From NCBI RefSeq assembly GCF_900114215.1, contig NZ_FOSG01000018.1, positions 1 to 64,000 on the forward strand: a stretch of 64,000 nt of DNA, given 5' to 3'. This document shows, one piece after another, positions 44,032 through 53,720 of the stretch. Made by a program: the position numbers and the translations under genes. Positions within the stretch are counted from its first letter, which is position 1. Each line of letters begins with the position of its first letter. The notes beneath the pieces were generated by a model. That model saw only the letters and a program-made list of their open reading frames with translations, did no database searches and had not been told where the DNA came from. This DNA is from Streptomyces mangrovi. GTDB lineage: Bacteria > Actinomycetota > Actinomycetes > Streptomycetales > Streptomycetaceae.

Positions 44032-44907
44032 TCAGCAGCAGCCGGCCACCGCGCCCGCCGCCGGGCCCGCGCCCGGGAGGGTGCGGCGGTTGCGCGCCTC
44101 GGCGTTGCGCGCGGCCAGCAGTTCGTCGGCCGGGTAGCCGACCTCCTCCAGGGTGAGCCCGTGCGGCCGCACCACGTGCACCGCCGAGTCCCGCACCCCG
44201 GCCGCCAGCACCCGTCCCGGCCACGTCGGCGGGCGGTGTCCGTCGCCGACGAAGAGCAGCGCGCCCACCAGCGAGCGCACCATGTTGTGGCAGAAGGCGT
44301 CGGCGACCACCCGGGCCTCCACGACGCCGTCGGGGCGCCGCCGCCAGTTCAGTTCCTTCAGCGTCCGTATGGTCGTCGCGCCCTCGCGCCGCTTGCAGTA
44401 GGCGGCGAAGTCGTGCTCCCCCAGCAGGTGCCCGGCCGCCTCGTTCATGGCGTCCACGTCCAGCGGCCAGTCGTGCCACAGCACATGGCCGCGCTGGAGC
44501 GGGTCCACCCCTCCCGGGTGGTCGCAGACGCGGTAGGCGTAGCGGCGCCAGATCGCCGAGAAGCGCGCGTTGAAGTGGGGCGGGGCCGCACCGATCCGGT
44601 GCACCCGTACGTCGTGCGGCAGTCGCCCGGCCAGCCGGCGCAGCAGCCTTTCTTGGTGCGCCTCCCACAGGTCGGCGGGCAGGTCGGCGTGCGCCACCTG
44701 GCCGCGGGCGTGGACGCCCGCGTCGGTGCGGCCGGCGACCGTCAGCTCGAAGACCTCCTCCGAGCGGGTCACCACCCGCAGCGCGTCCTCCAACTCGCCC
44801 TGCACGGTGCGCCGCCCGCGCTGCCGCGCCCAGCCGGAGAACTCCCTGCCGTCGTACGACAGGTCCAGCCGGACCCGTACGTGTCCGGGCTCCACCTCGT
44901 CGCTCAC
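44032..44907 (-). CDS. truA: tRNA pseudouridine(38-40) synthase TruA
   Basis: A 291-residue TruA that modifies the anticodon stem-loop. The catalytic Asp is D62 in AGRTDAGVHARGQ; RLDLSYDGREFSGWARQ and VRSLVGALLFVG are typical. It begins with a GTG behind GAGAGGA. It follows rplQ past a terminator, the usual place after the alpha operon. The last 25 residues are Ala/Gly-rich. Confidence 0.95.
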   Translation of the reverse strand: MSDEVEPGHVRVRLDLSYDGREFSGWARQRGRRTVQGELEDALRVVTRSEEVFELTVAGRTDAGVHARGQVAHADLPADLWEAHQERLLRRLAGRLPHDVRVHRIGAAPPHFNARFSAIWRRYAYRVCDHPGGVDPLQRGHVLWHDWPLDVDAMNEAAGHLLGEHDFAAYCKRREGATTIRTLKELNWRRRPDGVVEARVVADAFCHNMVRSLVGALLFVGDGHRPPTWPGRVLAAGVRDSAVHVVRPHGLTLEEVGYPADELLAARNAEARNRRTLPGAGPAAGAVAGCC

Positions 44908-44955
44908 ACCGTGATCCTCTCGAAAAGCGCGTACAGCGCGTGAAGCGCGTAAACG

Positions 44956-44997
44956 GCGGCGGACCCGCTCCCGAAAAGAGGGAGGCGGGTCCGCCGC
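44956..44997 (-). terminator. Terminator downstream of rplQ
   Basis: GGCGGACCCGC with GCGGGTCCGCC, continued by TCCC with GGGA inside, forms a long stem with one bulge, about 34 bases past the rplQ stop. It ends the rpoA-rplQ unit ahead of truA. Confidence 0.8.
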
Positions 44998-45030
44998 GGT
45001 GTGCTCGGGATACCCGGAGCGGAGAACGCC

Positions 45031-45585
45031 TCAGGCGTCCTTCTTCTCCTCGGACTTCTCCTCCGCGGGTGCCTCGGCCGCGGCCTCGGTCTCCTCGGCC
45101 GGGGCCTCGGCGGCCTCGTCCTTCGCGGCGTCCTTCTTGAGGTCCTTCACGGCCTCGTCGCCCGCGGCGTCCTTGGCCGTGCGCTTCGTGGCGGCCTCGG
45201 CCTCGCCGACGGCCTCCTGCTGCACCGTCAGGGCCTCCACCAGCTCGATGACCGCCATGGGCGCGTTGTCGCCGCGGCGGTTGCCGATCTTGGTGATGCG
45301 GGTGTAACCGCCGGGGCGGTTCTCGTAGCGCGGGCCGATCTCGGTGAAGAGCGTGTGCACGACGCTCTTGTCGAGGATCGTGCGCATCACCTGGCGGCGG
45401 TTGTGAAGGTCGCCCTTCTTCGCCTTGGTGATCAGACGCTCGGCCACCGGGCGCAGGCGGCGGGCCTTGGCCTCGGTGGTGGTGATGCGGCCGTGCTCGA
45501 AGAGGGCGGTGGCGAGGTTCGCCAGCATGGCCTTCTCGTGCGCGGCGCCGCCGCCGAGGCGGGCGCCCTTGGTGGGCTTCGGCAT
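45031..45585 (-). CDS. rplQ: 50S ribosomal protein L17
   Basis: A 184-residue L17. The core (1-125) begins MPKPTKGARLGG and ends near ELVEAL; about 60 Ala/Glu/Lys residues follow as an acidic tail of the kind seen in actinobacteria. It follows rpoA by 216 bp. Confidence 0.97.
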   Translation of the reverse strand: MPKPTKGARLGGGAAHEKAMLANLATALFEHGRITTTEAKARRLRPVAERLITKAKKGDLHNRRQVMRTILDKSVVHTLFTEIGPRYENRPGGYTRITKIGNRRGDNAPMAVIELVEALTVQQEAVGEAEAATKRTAKDAAGDEAVKDLKKDAAKDEAAEAPAEETEAAAEAPAEEKSEEKKDA

Positions 45586-45801
45586 GGTTGTCTCTCCTCG
45601 ATGTCTGCACCGGCCGTATCAGGTACCGGTGTCAGTGTCCGTACGGGCTTGTGCCCGCCGGAGCCGGGGCGTGCGACCGCGGTCGCGCTCGGTCACACGT
45701 TCCGGAGAACGTGGGCCGACCGGGCGCGGGCGGGTGCCGCGCCCGGTCGGGATGCCGGTGGGGACCGGCGTCAGTACCGCTCGGCGCCGGTCAGTACCCG
45801 G

Positions 45802-46824
45802 TCAGTACTGCTCGGTCTCGACGAAACCGGAGTCCGCGTCGTCGTCGGCGCCGAAGGCGTCGGCGGCGGCGGTCGGGTCGAATCCGGGCGGGCTGTCCTT
45901 GAGGGTCAGGCCCATGCCGGCCAGCTTCGCCTTGACCTCGTCGATCGACTTGGCGCCGAAGTTGCGGATGTCGAGCAGGTCCGCCTCGGAGCGGGCCACC
46001 AGCTCGCCCACCGAGTGGATGCCCTCGCGCTTGAGGCAGTTGTAGGAGCGGACGGTCAGCTCCAGCTCCTCGATCGGCAGGGCCAGGTCGGCGGCGAGCG
46101 CGGCGTCCGTCGGGGACGGGCCCATGTCGATGCCCTCGGCGTCGACGTTCAGCTCGCGGGCCAGGCCGAACAGCTCGACCAGGGTCTTGCCGGCGGAGGC
46201 CATGGCGTCGCGCGGACGCATGGACTCCTTGGTCTCGACGTCGACGATCAGCTTGTCGAAGTCGGTGCGCTGCTCGACACGGGTCGCCTCGACCTTGTAG
46301 GTGACCTTGAGGACCGGCGAGTAGATGGAGTCGACCGGGATACGGCCGATCTCCTGGCCGGCCTGCTTGTTCTGCACGGCGGAGACGTAGCCGCGACCGC
46401 GCTCGACGGTCAGCTCCATCTCCAGCTTCCCCTTGCCGTTCAGCGTGGCGAGGACCAGGTCGGGGTTGTGCACCTCGACACCGGCCGGCGGGGCGATGTC
46501 GGCGGCGGTGACCAGACCCGGGCCCTGCTTGCGCAGGTACATCACGACCGGCTCGTCGTGCTCCGAGGAGACGACCAGGCTCTTGATGTTGAGGATCAGA
46601 TCGGTGACGTCATCCTTGACGCCCGGCACGGTGGTGAACTCGTGCAGGACGCCGTCGATCCGGATGCTGGTCACGGCAGCACCGGGGATCGAGGACAGGA
46701 GCGTGCGGCGCAGGGAGTTTCCGAGGGTGTAGCCGAAGCCCGGCTCCAGCGGTTCGATCACGAACCGGGAACGGAACTCGTCCACGACCTCTTCGGTCAG
46801 TGAGGGGCGCTGAGCGATCAGCAT
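45802..46824 (-). CDS. rpoA: DNA-directed RNA polymerase subunit alpha
   Basis: A 340-residue alpha subunit. The N-terminal assembly domain holds PLEPGFGYTLGNSLRRTLLS; the C-terminal domain (about 240-310) holds EELELTVRSYNCLKREGI and the DNA-contacting stretch near NFGAKSIDEVKAKL. An acidic Asp-rich tail ends the protein. It lies between rpsD and rplQ as usual. Confidence 0.98.
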   Translation of the reverse strand: MLIAQRPSLTEEVVDEFRSRFVIEPLEPGFGYTLGNSLRRTLLSSIPGAAVTSIRIDGVLHEFTTVPGVKDDVTDLILNIKSLVVSSEHDEPVVMYLRKQGPGLVTAADIAPPAGVEVHNPDLVLATLNGKGKLEMELTVERGRGYVSAVQNKQAGQEIGRIPVDSIYSPVLKVTYKVEATRVEQRTDFDKLIVDVETKESMRPRDAMASAGKTLVELFGLARELNVDAEGIDMGPSPTDAALAADLALPIEELELTVRSYNCLKREGIHSVGELVARSEADLLDIRNFGAKSIDEVKAKLAGMGLTLKDSPPGFDPTAAADAFGADDDADSGFVETEQY

Positions 46825-46961
46825 GGGGATGTGCCTCCAGTCTTCGGCAACCGCTATTTGATGCCGAGCACCGGGCGGGAGCCCGGATTCCTACTGCAAG
46901 GGTACGGGCGGTGCGACCCGTGCGGGCCGCACCGCCCGTGACCGTGAGCCGGTACTCCGGA

Positions 46962-47588
46962 TTACTTGGAGTACAGCTCGACGATCAGCTGCTCCTGCAC
47001 CTGGGTGTCGATCACCTGGCGCTCGGGCAGCGAGTGGACGAGGATCCGCATCTTCGACGGGATGGCCTCGAGCCACGCCGGCACCGTCTTGTCCCCGGCC
47101 TCCGCCTGCGCCACCTGGAAGGGGGTCAGGTTACGGGAGGAGGGACGGACCTCGACGATGTCGTTGGGAGCGACGCGGGCCGACGGGATGTCGGTCTTGC
47201 GGCCGTTCACCATGATGTGTCCGTGACGGACGAGCTGGCGGGCGTGGTCGCGGGACTTGGCGAAGCCGGCCCGGTAGACCACGTTGTCCAGACGGGACTC
47301 CAGGATGCGGAGCAGGTTCTCACCCGTCTTGCCCTGCTTGCGGTTGGCCTCGTTGAAGTAACCGCGGAACTGCTTCTCGAGGACACCGTAGATGCGGGCG
47401 GCCTTCTGCTTCTCACGCTTCTGCAGCAGGTACTCGCTGTCCTTGGTGCGCCCGCGTCCGTGCTCACCCGGGGGGTAAGGACGGATCTCGATCGGGCACT
47501 TCGCGCTCTCGCACTTAGCTCCCTTGAGGAAGAGCTTCTGCTTCTCCCGACGGCAACGCTTGCAGTCGGCCCCGGTGTAACGCGCCAT
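46962..47588 (-). CDS. rpsD: 30S ribosomal protein S4
   Basis: A 208-residue S4 with four N-terminal cysteines (9, 12, 26, 31) forming the zinc-binding C+ version, and the S4 RNA-binding domain (about 98-160, RLDNVVYRAGFAKSRDHARQ). Confidence 0.98.
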   Translation of the reverse strand: MARYTGADCKRCRREKQKLFLKGAKCESAKCPIEIRPYPPGEHGRGRTKDSEYLLQKREKQKAARIYGVLEKQFRGYFNEANRKQGKTGENLLRILESRLDNVVYRAGFAKSRDHARQLVRHGHIMVNGRKTDIPSARVAPNDIVEVRPSSRNLTPFQVAQAEAGDKTVPAWLEAIPSKMRILVHSLPERQVIDTQVQEQLIVELYSK

Positions 47589-47615
47589 GTTCGTGTATCT
47601 CCTACTTCTGCCGGA

Positions 47616-48020
47616 TCAGACGCGGCGACGCTTCGGCGGGCGGCAGCCGTTGTGCGGGGTCGGGGTGACGTCCTGGATCGAACCCACCTCGAGGCCGGTG
47701 GCCTGGAGGGAGCGGATCGCGGTCTCACGGCCGGAGCCGGGACCCTTGACGAACACGTCGACCTTGCGCATGCCGTGCTCCTGCGCGCGACGGGCGGCCG
47801 ACTCGGCGGCCATCTGCGCGGCGAACGGCGTCGACTTGCGCGAACCCTTGAAGCCCACGTGACCGGCGGAAGCCCAGGAAATCACGTTGCCGGTGGGGTC
47901 GGTGATGGAAACGATGGTGTTGTTGAACGTGCTCTTGATGTGAGCGTGCCCGTGGGCGACGTTCTTCTTCTCCTTGCGGCGCACCTTCTTGGCGCCGGCC
48001 GTACGGCCCTTCGGAGGCAT
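47616..48020 (-). CDS. rpsK: 30S ribosomal protein S11
   Basis: A 134-residue S11 with the standard GHAHIKSTFNNTIVSITDP and the C-terminal VTPTPHNGCRPPKRRRV. Confidence 0.98.
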   Translation of the reverse strand: MPPKGRTAGAKKVRRKEKKNVAHGHAHIKSTFNNTIVSITDPTGNVISWASAGHVGFKGSRKSTPFAAQMAAESAARRAQEHGMRKVDVFVKGPGSGRETAIRSLQATGLEVGSIQDVTPTPHNGCRPPKRRRV

Positions 48021-48085
48021 AGAAAAATACTCCTATGGAGGTGGTCGGTCCTGCGATCCGGACCACTGGCGGTGTCCGGTGAGGA

Positions 48086-48466
48086 CTACTTCTTGCCCGG
48101 CTTCTTCTTGCCGGCGATCGCGCGACGCGGGCCCTTGCGGGTGCGGGCGTTGGTGCTGGTGCGCTGGCCGTGGACGGGCAGACCGCGGCGGTGACGCAGA
48201 CCCTGGTAGCTGCCGATCTCGACCTTGCGGCGGATGTCGGCCTGGATCTCGCGGCGGAGGTCACCCTCGGTGCGGATGTTGGCCTCGACGTACTCACGGA
48301 TCCTGACGAGCTCTTCCTCGGTCAGGTCGCGGACGCGGGTGTCCGGGTTCACACCGGTGCTCGCCAGCGTCTGCTGGGAGAGCGTGCGGCCGATGCCGAA
48401 GACATAGGTGAGAGCGACCTCCACGCGCTTGTCGCGCGGGAGGTCGACGCCTTCGAGGCGTGCCAT
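48086..48466 (-). CDS. rpsM: 30S ribosomal protein S13
   Basis: A 126-residue S13 that starts MARLEGVDLPRDKRVEVALT and ends in a basic RAIAGKKKPGKK tail. The internal ATG was chosen because the family begins with this stretch; the frame upstream is non-conserved. Confidence 0.98.
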   Translation of the reverse strand: MARLEGVDLPRDKRVEVALTYVFGIGRTLSQQTLASTGVNPDTRVRDLTEEELVRIREYVEANIRTEGDLRREIQADIRRKVEIGSYQGLRHRRGLPVHGQRTSTNARTRKGPRRAIAGKKKPGKK

Positions 48467-48669
48467 GAACGTGGCTCCTGGTTTCGTTGGAGGTCTTCCG
48501 CAGCACCGTTCCCGTAGCGAGTACGAGCCGGGTCCCCGGCCTCCGTCCGGGGGTGTCGTCCCCACCGGCGTTAACGGATGTCACGGCGGGGGGTCGGGTG
48601 TCTGCGTATCTGTATGTCGCTTGCGTCGCGCGAAGAACCGCGAGAGGTGCGAGGCGTGGAGGTCTTGCG

Positions 48670-48783
48670 TCAGCCCTGGCGCTGCTTGTGGCGCAGGTTG
48701 TCGCAGATGACCATGACCCGGCCGTGGCGGCGGATCACCTTGCACTTGTCGCAGATCTTCTTGACGCTCGGCTTGACCTTCAT
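48670..48783 (-). CDS. rpmJ: 50S ribosomal protein L36
   Basis: A 37-residue L36 translated as MKVKPSVKKICDKCKVIRRH and onward to NLRHKQRQG. It is the zinc-binding C+ form, with Cys11, Cys14, Cys27 and His32. It sits between infA and rpsM as usual, with a 203-bp gap before rpsM that shows no gene. Confidence 0.97.
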   Translation of the reverse strand: MKVKPSVKKICDKCKVIRRHGRVMVICDNLRHKQRQG

Positions 48784-48843
48784 GGGATGTGAGGTTCTCC
48801 GGGTCAGGCCACCACCCCGCGCGGGGCGGAGTGAGGGCGAGAT

Positions 48844-49065
48844 CTACTTGTAGCGGTAGACGATCCGCCCGCGCGTCAGGTCGTAGGGAGACAGCTCCAC
48901 CACGACACGGTCGTCGGGAAGGATACGGATGTAGTGCATCCGCATCTTGCCGCTGATGTGCGCGAGGACCTGGTGCCCGTTCTGGAGCTCCACCTTGAAC
49001 ATCGCGTTCGGGAGAGACTCGACGACGGTGCCCTCGATCTCGATGGCCCCTTGTTTTTTGGCCAT
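48844..49065 (-). CDS. infA: Translation initiation factor IF-1
   Basis: A 73-residue OB-fold factor, MAKKQGAIEIEGTVVESLPN onward, ending LTRGRIVYRYK. It is preceded by a 209-bp gap after map, with a candidate -10 at 49145-49150, so it probably heads its own unit infA-rpmJ-rpsM-rpsK-rpsD. Confidence 0.98.
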   Translation of the reverse strand: MAKKQGAIEIEGTVVESLPNAMFKVELQNGHQVLAHISGKMRMHYIRILPDDRVVVELSPYDLTRGRIVYRYK

Positions 49066-49144
49066 GCTTGAGCGCTTCACCTTCCGGGATCGGCTACCTG
49101 GGTCAGCCCGTGGGTGCGCGCAGGCACACATGGACCGACGAGCC

Positions 49145-49150
49145 AGTCTA
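49145..49150 (-). promoter_or_regulatory. Candidate -10 of the infA promoter
   Basis: TAGACT on the minus strand fits the HrdB -10 consensus 80 bases upstream of infA. The -35 is weak. Confidence 0.4.
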
Positions 49151-49274
49151 CGGCACGGCTCCGGGAAAGACGAATCGGGGATGTATGCCCATCGGGGGAG
49201 ATCTTTATGCGAGCCTGAGGGACTTCACCCGGCTCGCATCCGGCTCACCGCGGGAGAGGGCGGCCGGGGCCCGG

Positions 49275-50111
49275 TCAGTCCAGCGGGTCGGGTGCGGTGG
49301 TGACGCCGTACTCCGCCAGCTTCGCCCGGCCGCCGTCCGGCGCCGTCAGCACCAGCGGGCCCTGCTCGGTCAGCGCGACGGAGTGCTCCCAGTGGCAGGA
49401 CCAGCTGCCGTCGTCGGTCTTGACCGTCCACTCGTCCTGCAGGACGTGGGTCCTGGCCGTGCCCAGGCTGACCATCGGCTCGATCGCCAGGCACATGCCC
49501 GGCACCAGCTTCGGGCCCTTGCCGCGCCGGCGCTCGACGTAGTTCAGCAGGTGCGGGTCCATGTGCATCTGGCTGCCGATGCCGTGGCCGCCGTAGTCCT
49601 CGATGATCCCGTAGCGGCCGGAGGCCGGGCGGGGCTGGCGGCGGATGTAGCCCTCGATCGCCTTGGAGATGTCCACCAGCCGGTTGCCCCTGCGCATCGC
49701 CGCGATGCCGGCCCACATCGACTCCTCGGTGACCCGGCTCAGCTCGTGCACCTCGGGCGCGTGGCCCTCGCCGACGAAGACGGTGATCGCCGCGTCCCCG
49801 TGCCAGCCGTCGACGATCGCGCCCGCGTCGATGGAGATGATGTCGCCCGACTCCAGCACCGTCTCCCGGTCGGGGATGCCGTGGACGACGACGTCGTTCA
49901 CCGAGGTGCAGATGTTGCCGGGGAAGCCGCCGTAGCCGAGGAAGTTCGGCTTGGCGCCGTGGTCGGCGAGCACCTTGGCGGCGACCTCGTCCAGGTCCTT
50001 GGTGGTCGCGCCCGGCACCGCGGCCCTGCGGCAGGCCGCGTGCATCGCGGCGACGACCAGCCCGGCCGCGCGCATCTTCGCGATCTGCTCGGGGGTCTTG
50101 ATCTCCACCAT
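49275..50111 (-). CDS. map: Methionine aminopeptidase type I
   Basis: A 278-residue enzyme that removes the initiator Met. The five metal ligands are present: Asp95, Asp106, His176, Glu211 and Glu242, with the substrate His77 in VVVHGIP. Start at MVEIKTPEQIAKMR, the family beginning. It follows adk by 138 bp in secY-adk-map. Confidence 0.97.
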   Translation of the reverse strand: MVEIKTPEQIAKMRAAGLVVAAMHAACRRAAVPGATTKDLDEVAAKVLADHGAKPNFLGYGGFPGNICTSVNDVVVHGIPDRETVLESGDIISIDAGAIVDGWHGDAAITVFVGEGHAPEVHELSRVTEESMWAGIAAMRRGNRLVDISKAIEGYIRRQPRPASGRYGIIEDYGGHGIGSQMHMDPHLLNYVERRRGKGPKLVPGMCLAIEPMVSLGTARTHVLQDEWTVKTDDGSWSCHWEHSVALTEQGPLVLTAPDGGRAKLAEYGVTTAPDPLD

Positions 50112-50249
50112 GACGGCTGACGCCTTCCAGCTCGCGGTTGTCTGTGGCACATCCGGCCCGCGGCTCTGCCACCGGGCCCGTTCACTACACGATACGGCCG
50201 CGGTGCCCGCCCCGGGCACCGCGGCCTTCTCGCCGTTCCTCCTCCGGGG

Positions 50250-50918
50250 TCAGGCCCCGGCCTGCCCGGCCGCCTGGCCGAGCGCCTCCATCGCGCGCCG
50301 GGTGACCTCGGACACCTTGCCGAGCGCCGAGATCGTCACCACCAGGCCCTGGGCCTTGTAGTAGTCGATGATCGGCTCGGTCTCGGTGTGGTAGACCTCC
50401 AGGCGCTTGCGGACGGTGTCCTCGTGGTCGTCCTCGCGCTGGTAGAGCTCACCGCCGCAGAGGTCGCAGACGCCCTCGCTCTTCGGCGGGGTGTACACGA
50501 CGTGGAAGATGTGGCCGCTGTCGTTGCGGCACATCCGCCGTCCCGCGATCCGCTTCACGACCTCGTCCTCGGGGACCTCCAGGTCCAGCACGGCGTTCAG
50601 CCGGGTGCCGGACTCGCGCAGGATGCCGTCCAGGGCCTCGGCCTGGCCGATGTTCCGCGGGAAGCCGTCGAGCAGGAAGCCGTCGGCGGCGTCGGGCTGC
50701 TCCATCCGGTCCCGGGCCATCCCGATGGTGACCTCGTCGGGTACGAGCTTGCCCGCCCGCATGTACTCCTGCGCCTTCTGGCCGAGCTGGGTGCCCTGGC
50801 TGATGTTGGCGCGGAACAGGTCGCCCGTGGAGATGTGCGGAATGGACAGGTTCTCGGCCAGGTACGCGGCCTGCGTGCCCTTGCCCGCGCCAGGCGGTCC
50901 GACGAGGACGATTCGCAT
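50250..50918 (-). CDS. adk: Adenylate kinase
   Basis: A 222-residue kinase that interconverts ATP, ADP and AMP. P-loop GPPGAGKGTQ (7-16), AMP-site LLDGFPRNIGQ. The LID has a long insertion with CRNDSGH and CDLCGG, a zinc-type LID in which the first pair is Cys/His-like. Its ATG overlaps the secY stop by one base (TGATG), so it is coupled to secY. Confidence 0.98.
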   Translation of the reverse strand: MRIVLVGPPGAGKGTQAAYLAENLSIPHISTGDLFRANISQGTQLGQKAQEYMRAGKLVPDEVTIGMARDRMEQPDAADGFLLDGFPRNIGQAEALDGILRESGTRLNAVLDLEVPEDEVVKRIAGRRMCRNDSGHIFHVVYTPPKSEGVCDLCGGELYQREDDHEDTVRKRLEVYHTETEPIIDYYKAQGLVVTISALGKVSEVTRRAMEALGQAAGQAGA

Positions 50919-52234
50919 CAGCGGAGGAACCCTTCGTAATGGCGCTGCTGAAGCTGGCTCTCGATCTGCTTCACGGTCTCCAGACCGACACCCACGATGA
51001 TCAGGATGCTGGTCCCGCCGAACGGGAAGTTCTGATTCGCGTTGAACAACACCAGCGCGACGGTGGGCACCAGAGCGATCAGACCCAGGTACAGCGAACC
51101 CGGCCACGTGATGCGGTTCAGCACGTAGCTCAGGTACTCCGCGGTGGGACGTCCGGCCCGGATGCCCGGGATGAAACCACCATACTTCTTCATGTTGTCG
51201 GCAACTTCTTCGGGGTTGAAGGAGATGGCGACGTAGAAGAAGGCGAAGAACACGATCAGCACGAAGTACGTGATGATGTAGTACGGGTGGTCACCCGTGA
51301 CGAGGTGCCGGTTGATCCAGTCGGCCCAGCCCGCCTGCGACCCGCTGAACTGAACGATCAGTGCCGGGATGTAGAGCAGGGAGGAGGCGAAGATGACGGG
51401 GATCACACCCGCCTGGTTCACCTTCAGGGGGATGTAGGTGGAGGTACCGCCGTAGGAGCGGCGCCCGATCATCCGCTTGGCGTACTGCACGGGGATGCGG
51501 CGCTGCGCCTGCTCGACGAAGACCACCAGGGCGACCATCGCCAGACCCGCGAGGACCACCACGCCGAACTCGATCCAGCCGTCCGCCAGGTTGCCCTGCA
51601 CCTTGATGGCCCACAGCAGACCCGGGAAGCCGGCGGCGATCGAGACGAACATCAGGATCGACATGCCGTTGCCGATGCCGCGGTCGGTGATCAGCTCACC
51701 CAGCCACATGATCAGCGCGGTGCCGGCGGTCATGACGATCACCATGGTGATCGTGGTGAAGATCGAGTCGTCGGGGATGATCTGGTCGCGGACGGTGCAC
51801 TGCGCGAAGAGGCTGCCGCTGCGGGCCGTCGCCACCAGGCCGGTGGCCTGGAGCACGCCGAGCGCCACCGTCAGGTAACGGGTGTACTGCGTGATCTTCG
51901 CCTGGCCGGACTGCCCCTCCTTCTTGAGGGCCTCCAGCCTCGGGATCACCACCACCAGCAGCTGCAGGATGATGCTCGCCGTGATGTAGGGCATGATCCC
52001 GAGCGCGAAGATGGTCAGCTGCAGCAGCGCGCCACCACTGAACATGTTGACCAGGCCGAAGAGGCCGGCGCCGGCGCCCTCGGCCTCCTTCACGCACTGG
52101 TTGACGTTCTCGAAGCTGACACCCGGGACGGGGATGTGTGCCCCGAGGCGGAAGAGCACCATGATGCCAAGGGTGAACAGCAGCTTCTTGCGCAGGTCGG
52201 GCGTCTTGAACGCCCGGGCGAACGCGGTGAGCAC
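50918..52234 (-). CDS. secY: Protein translocase subunit SecY
   Basis: A 438-residue ten-helix channel of the Sec translocon. It begins MLTAFARAFKTPDLRKKLLF and shows the second-helix plug stretch GGALLQLTIFALGIMPYITA and the conserved GRRSYGGTSTYIPLKVNQAG loop. The GTG start has AGGAGG a few bases upstream. A strong hairpin separates it from rplO, so secY probably has its own promoter. Confidence 0.98.
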   Translation of the reverse strand: MLTAFARAFKTPDLRKKLLFTLGIMVLFRLGAHIPVPGVSFENVNQCVKEAEGAGAGLFGLVNMFSGGALLQLTIFALGIMPYITASIILQLLVVVIPRLEALKKEGQSGQAKITQYTRYLTVALGVLQATGLVATARSGSLFAQCTVRDQIIPDDSIFTTITMVIVMTAGTALIMWLGELITDRGIGNGMSILMFVSIAAGFPGLLWAIKVQGNLADGWIEFGVVVLAGLAMVALVVFVEQAQRRIPVQYAKRMIGRRSYGGTSTYIPLKVNQAGVIPVIFASSLLYIPALIVQFSGSQAGWADWINRHLVTGDHPYYIITYFVLIVFFAFFYVAISFNPEEVADNMKKYGGFIPGIRAGRPTAEYLSYVLNRITWPGSLYLGLIALVPTVALVLFNANQNFPFGGTSILIIVGVGLETVKQIESQLQQRHYEGFLR

Positions 52235-52309
52235 GGTGCCTCCTGCGCCCCCCGCGTCACACGCGAGAGGTTACGGTCGTGAGGATCAACGGATAAAACG
52301 GTTCAGATT

Positions 52310-52329
52310 CCGCAGGAGGGATCCTGCGG
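52310..52329 (-). promoter_or_regulatory. Small hairpin in the secY leader region
   Basis: CCGCAGGA, four bases, TCCTGCGG form a perfect 8-bp stem 76 bases upstream of secY. It contains a GAGGG-like purine run, and TTGACC lies just upstream on the minus strand. It may be part of the secY leader or promoter. Confidence 0.35.
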
Positions 52330-52378
52330 AGGTCAATAACGCACGACACCTTACCGGCGACCGTGCCCCCCATGGAAC

Positions 52379-52420
52379 GACCAACCGGGGACGCCCGTTC
52401 CTGGGCGCCCCCGGTTGGTC
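52379..52420 (-). terminator. Terminator between rplO and secY
   Basis: GACCAACCGGGG (52379-52390) pairs with CCCCGGTTGGTC (52409-52420); after one mismatch CGCCC pairs with GGGCG around GTTCCT. It starts 12 bases after the rplO stop. Confidence 0.8.
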
Positions 52421-52432
52421 ACTTCACCGTGC

Positions 52433-52888
52433 TCAGACGAGCTCGGTGACGGTGCCTCCGGCAGCGGTGATCTTCTCCTTGGCGGAGCCGGAGACCTTGT
52501 CCACGGTCACCTGCAGCGCCACGGAGATCTCTCCGTTGCCCAGCACCTTCACGAGCTGGTTCTTGCGAACCGCGCCCTTGGCGACCAGGCCCTCGACGGT
52601 GACCTCGCCACCCTCGGGGTACAGGTCCGCCAGCTTGTCCAGGTTCACGACCTGGTACTCGGTGCGGAAGGGGTTCTTGAAGCCCTTGAGCTTGGGCAGC
52701 CGCATATGCAGCGGCATCTGCCCACCCTCGAAGCGCTCCGGAACCTGGTAGCGGGCCTTGGTGCCCTTGGTGCCACGACCGGCGGTCTTGCCCTTGGACG
52801 CCTCACCACGACCGACGCGGGTCTTGGCGGTCTTGGCGCCCGGGGCGGGCCGGAGGTTGTGGACCTTCAGCGGCTTCTGCTCCGCCAT
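52433..52888 (-). CDS. rplO: 50S ribosomal protein L15
   Basis: A 151-residue L15 starting with KVHNLRPAPGAKTAKTRVGR and ending in the conserved AAGGTVTELV. It begins one base after the rpmD stop and is the last gene before a strong terminator. Confidence 0.98.
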   Translation of the reverse strand: MAEQKPLKVHNLRPAPGAKTAKTRVGRGEASKGKTAGRGTKGTKARYQVPERFEGGQMPLHMRLPKLKGFKNPFRTEYQVVNLDKLADLYPEGGEVTVEGLVAKGAVRKNQLVKVLGNGEISVALQVTVDKVSGSAKEKITAAGGTVTELV

Positions 52889-52889
52889 G

Positions 52890-53071
52890 TCAGTCGACCT
52901 CCTCGACCGTCACGAGGTGGCGGACGGTCTGCACCATGCCGCGGATCTCGGGACGGTCCTCCTTGACGACCGAGTCGTTCACTCGCCTGAGGCCGAGGGA
53001 ACGCAGGGTGTCGCGGTGGTTCTGCTTGCTGCCGATGTAGGACTTGGTCTGGGTGACCTTCAGGCGTGCCA

Positions 53072-53072
<1 letters not shown>
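52890..53072 (-). CDS. rpmD: 50S ribosomal protein L30
   Basis: A 60-residue L30: MARLKVTQTKSYIGSKQNHR onward. The internal ATG overlaps the rpsE stop by one base (TGATG), which fixes the start. Confidence 0.97.
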
Positions 53073-53677
<605 letters not shown>

Positions 53678-53720
53678 TGGAATTACCTCTCTCTATGCGT
53701 CCGCTTGCGTGGGGACCGGC

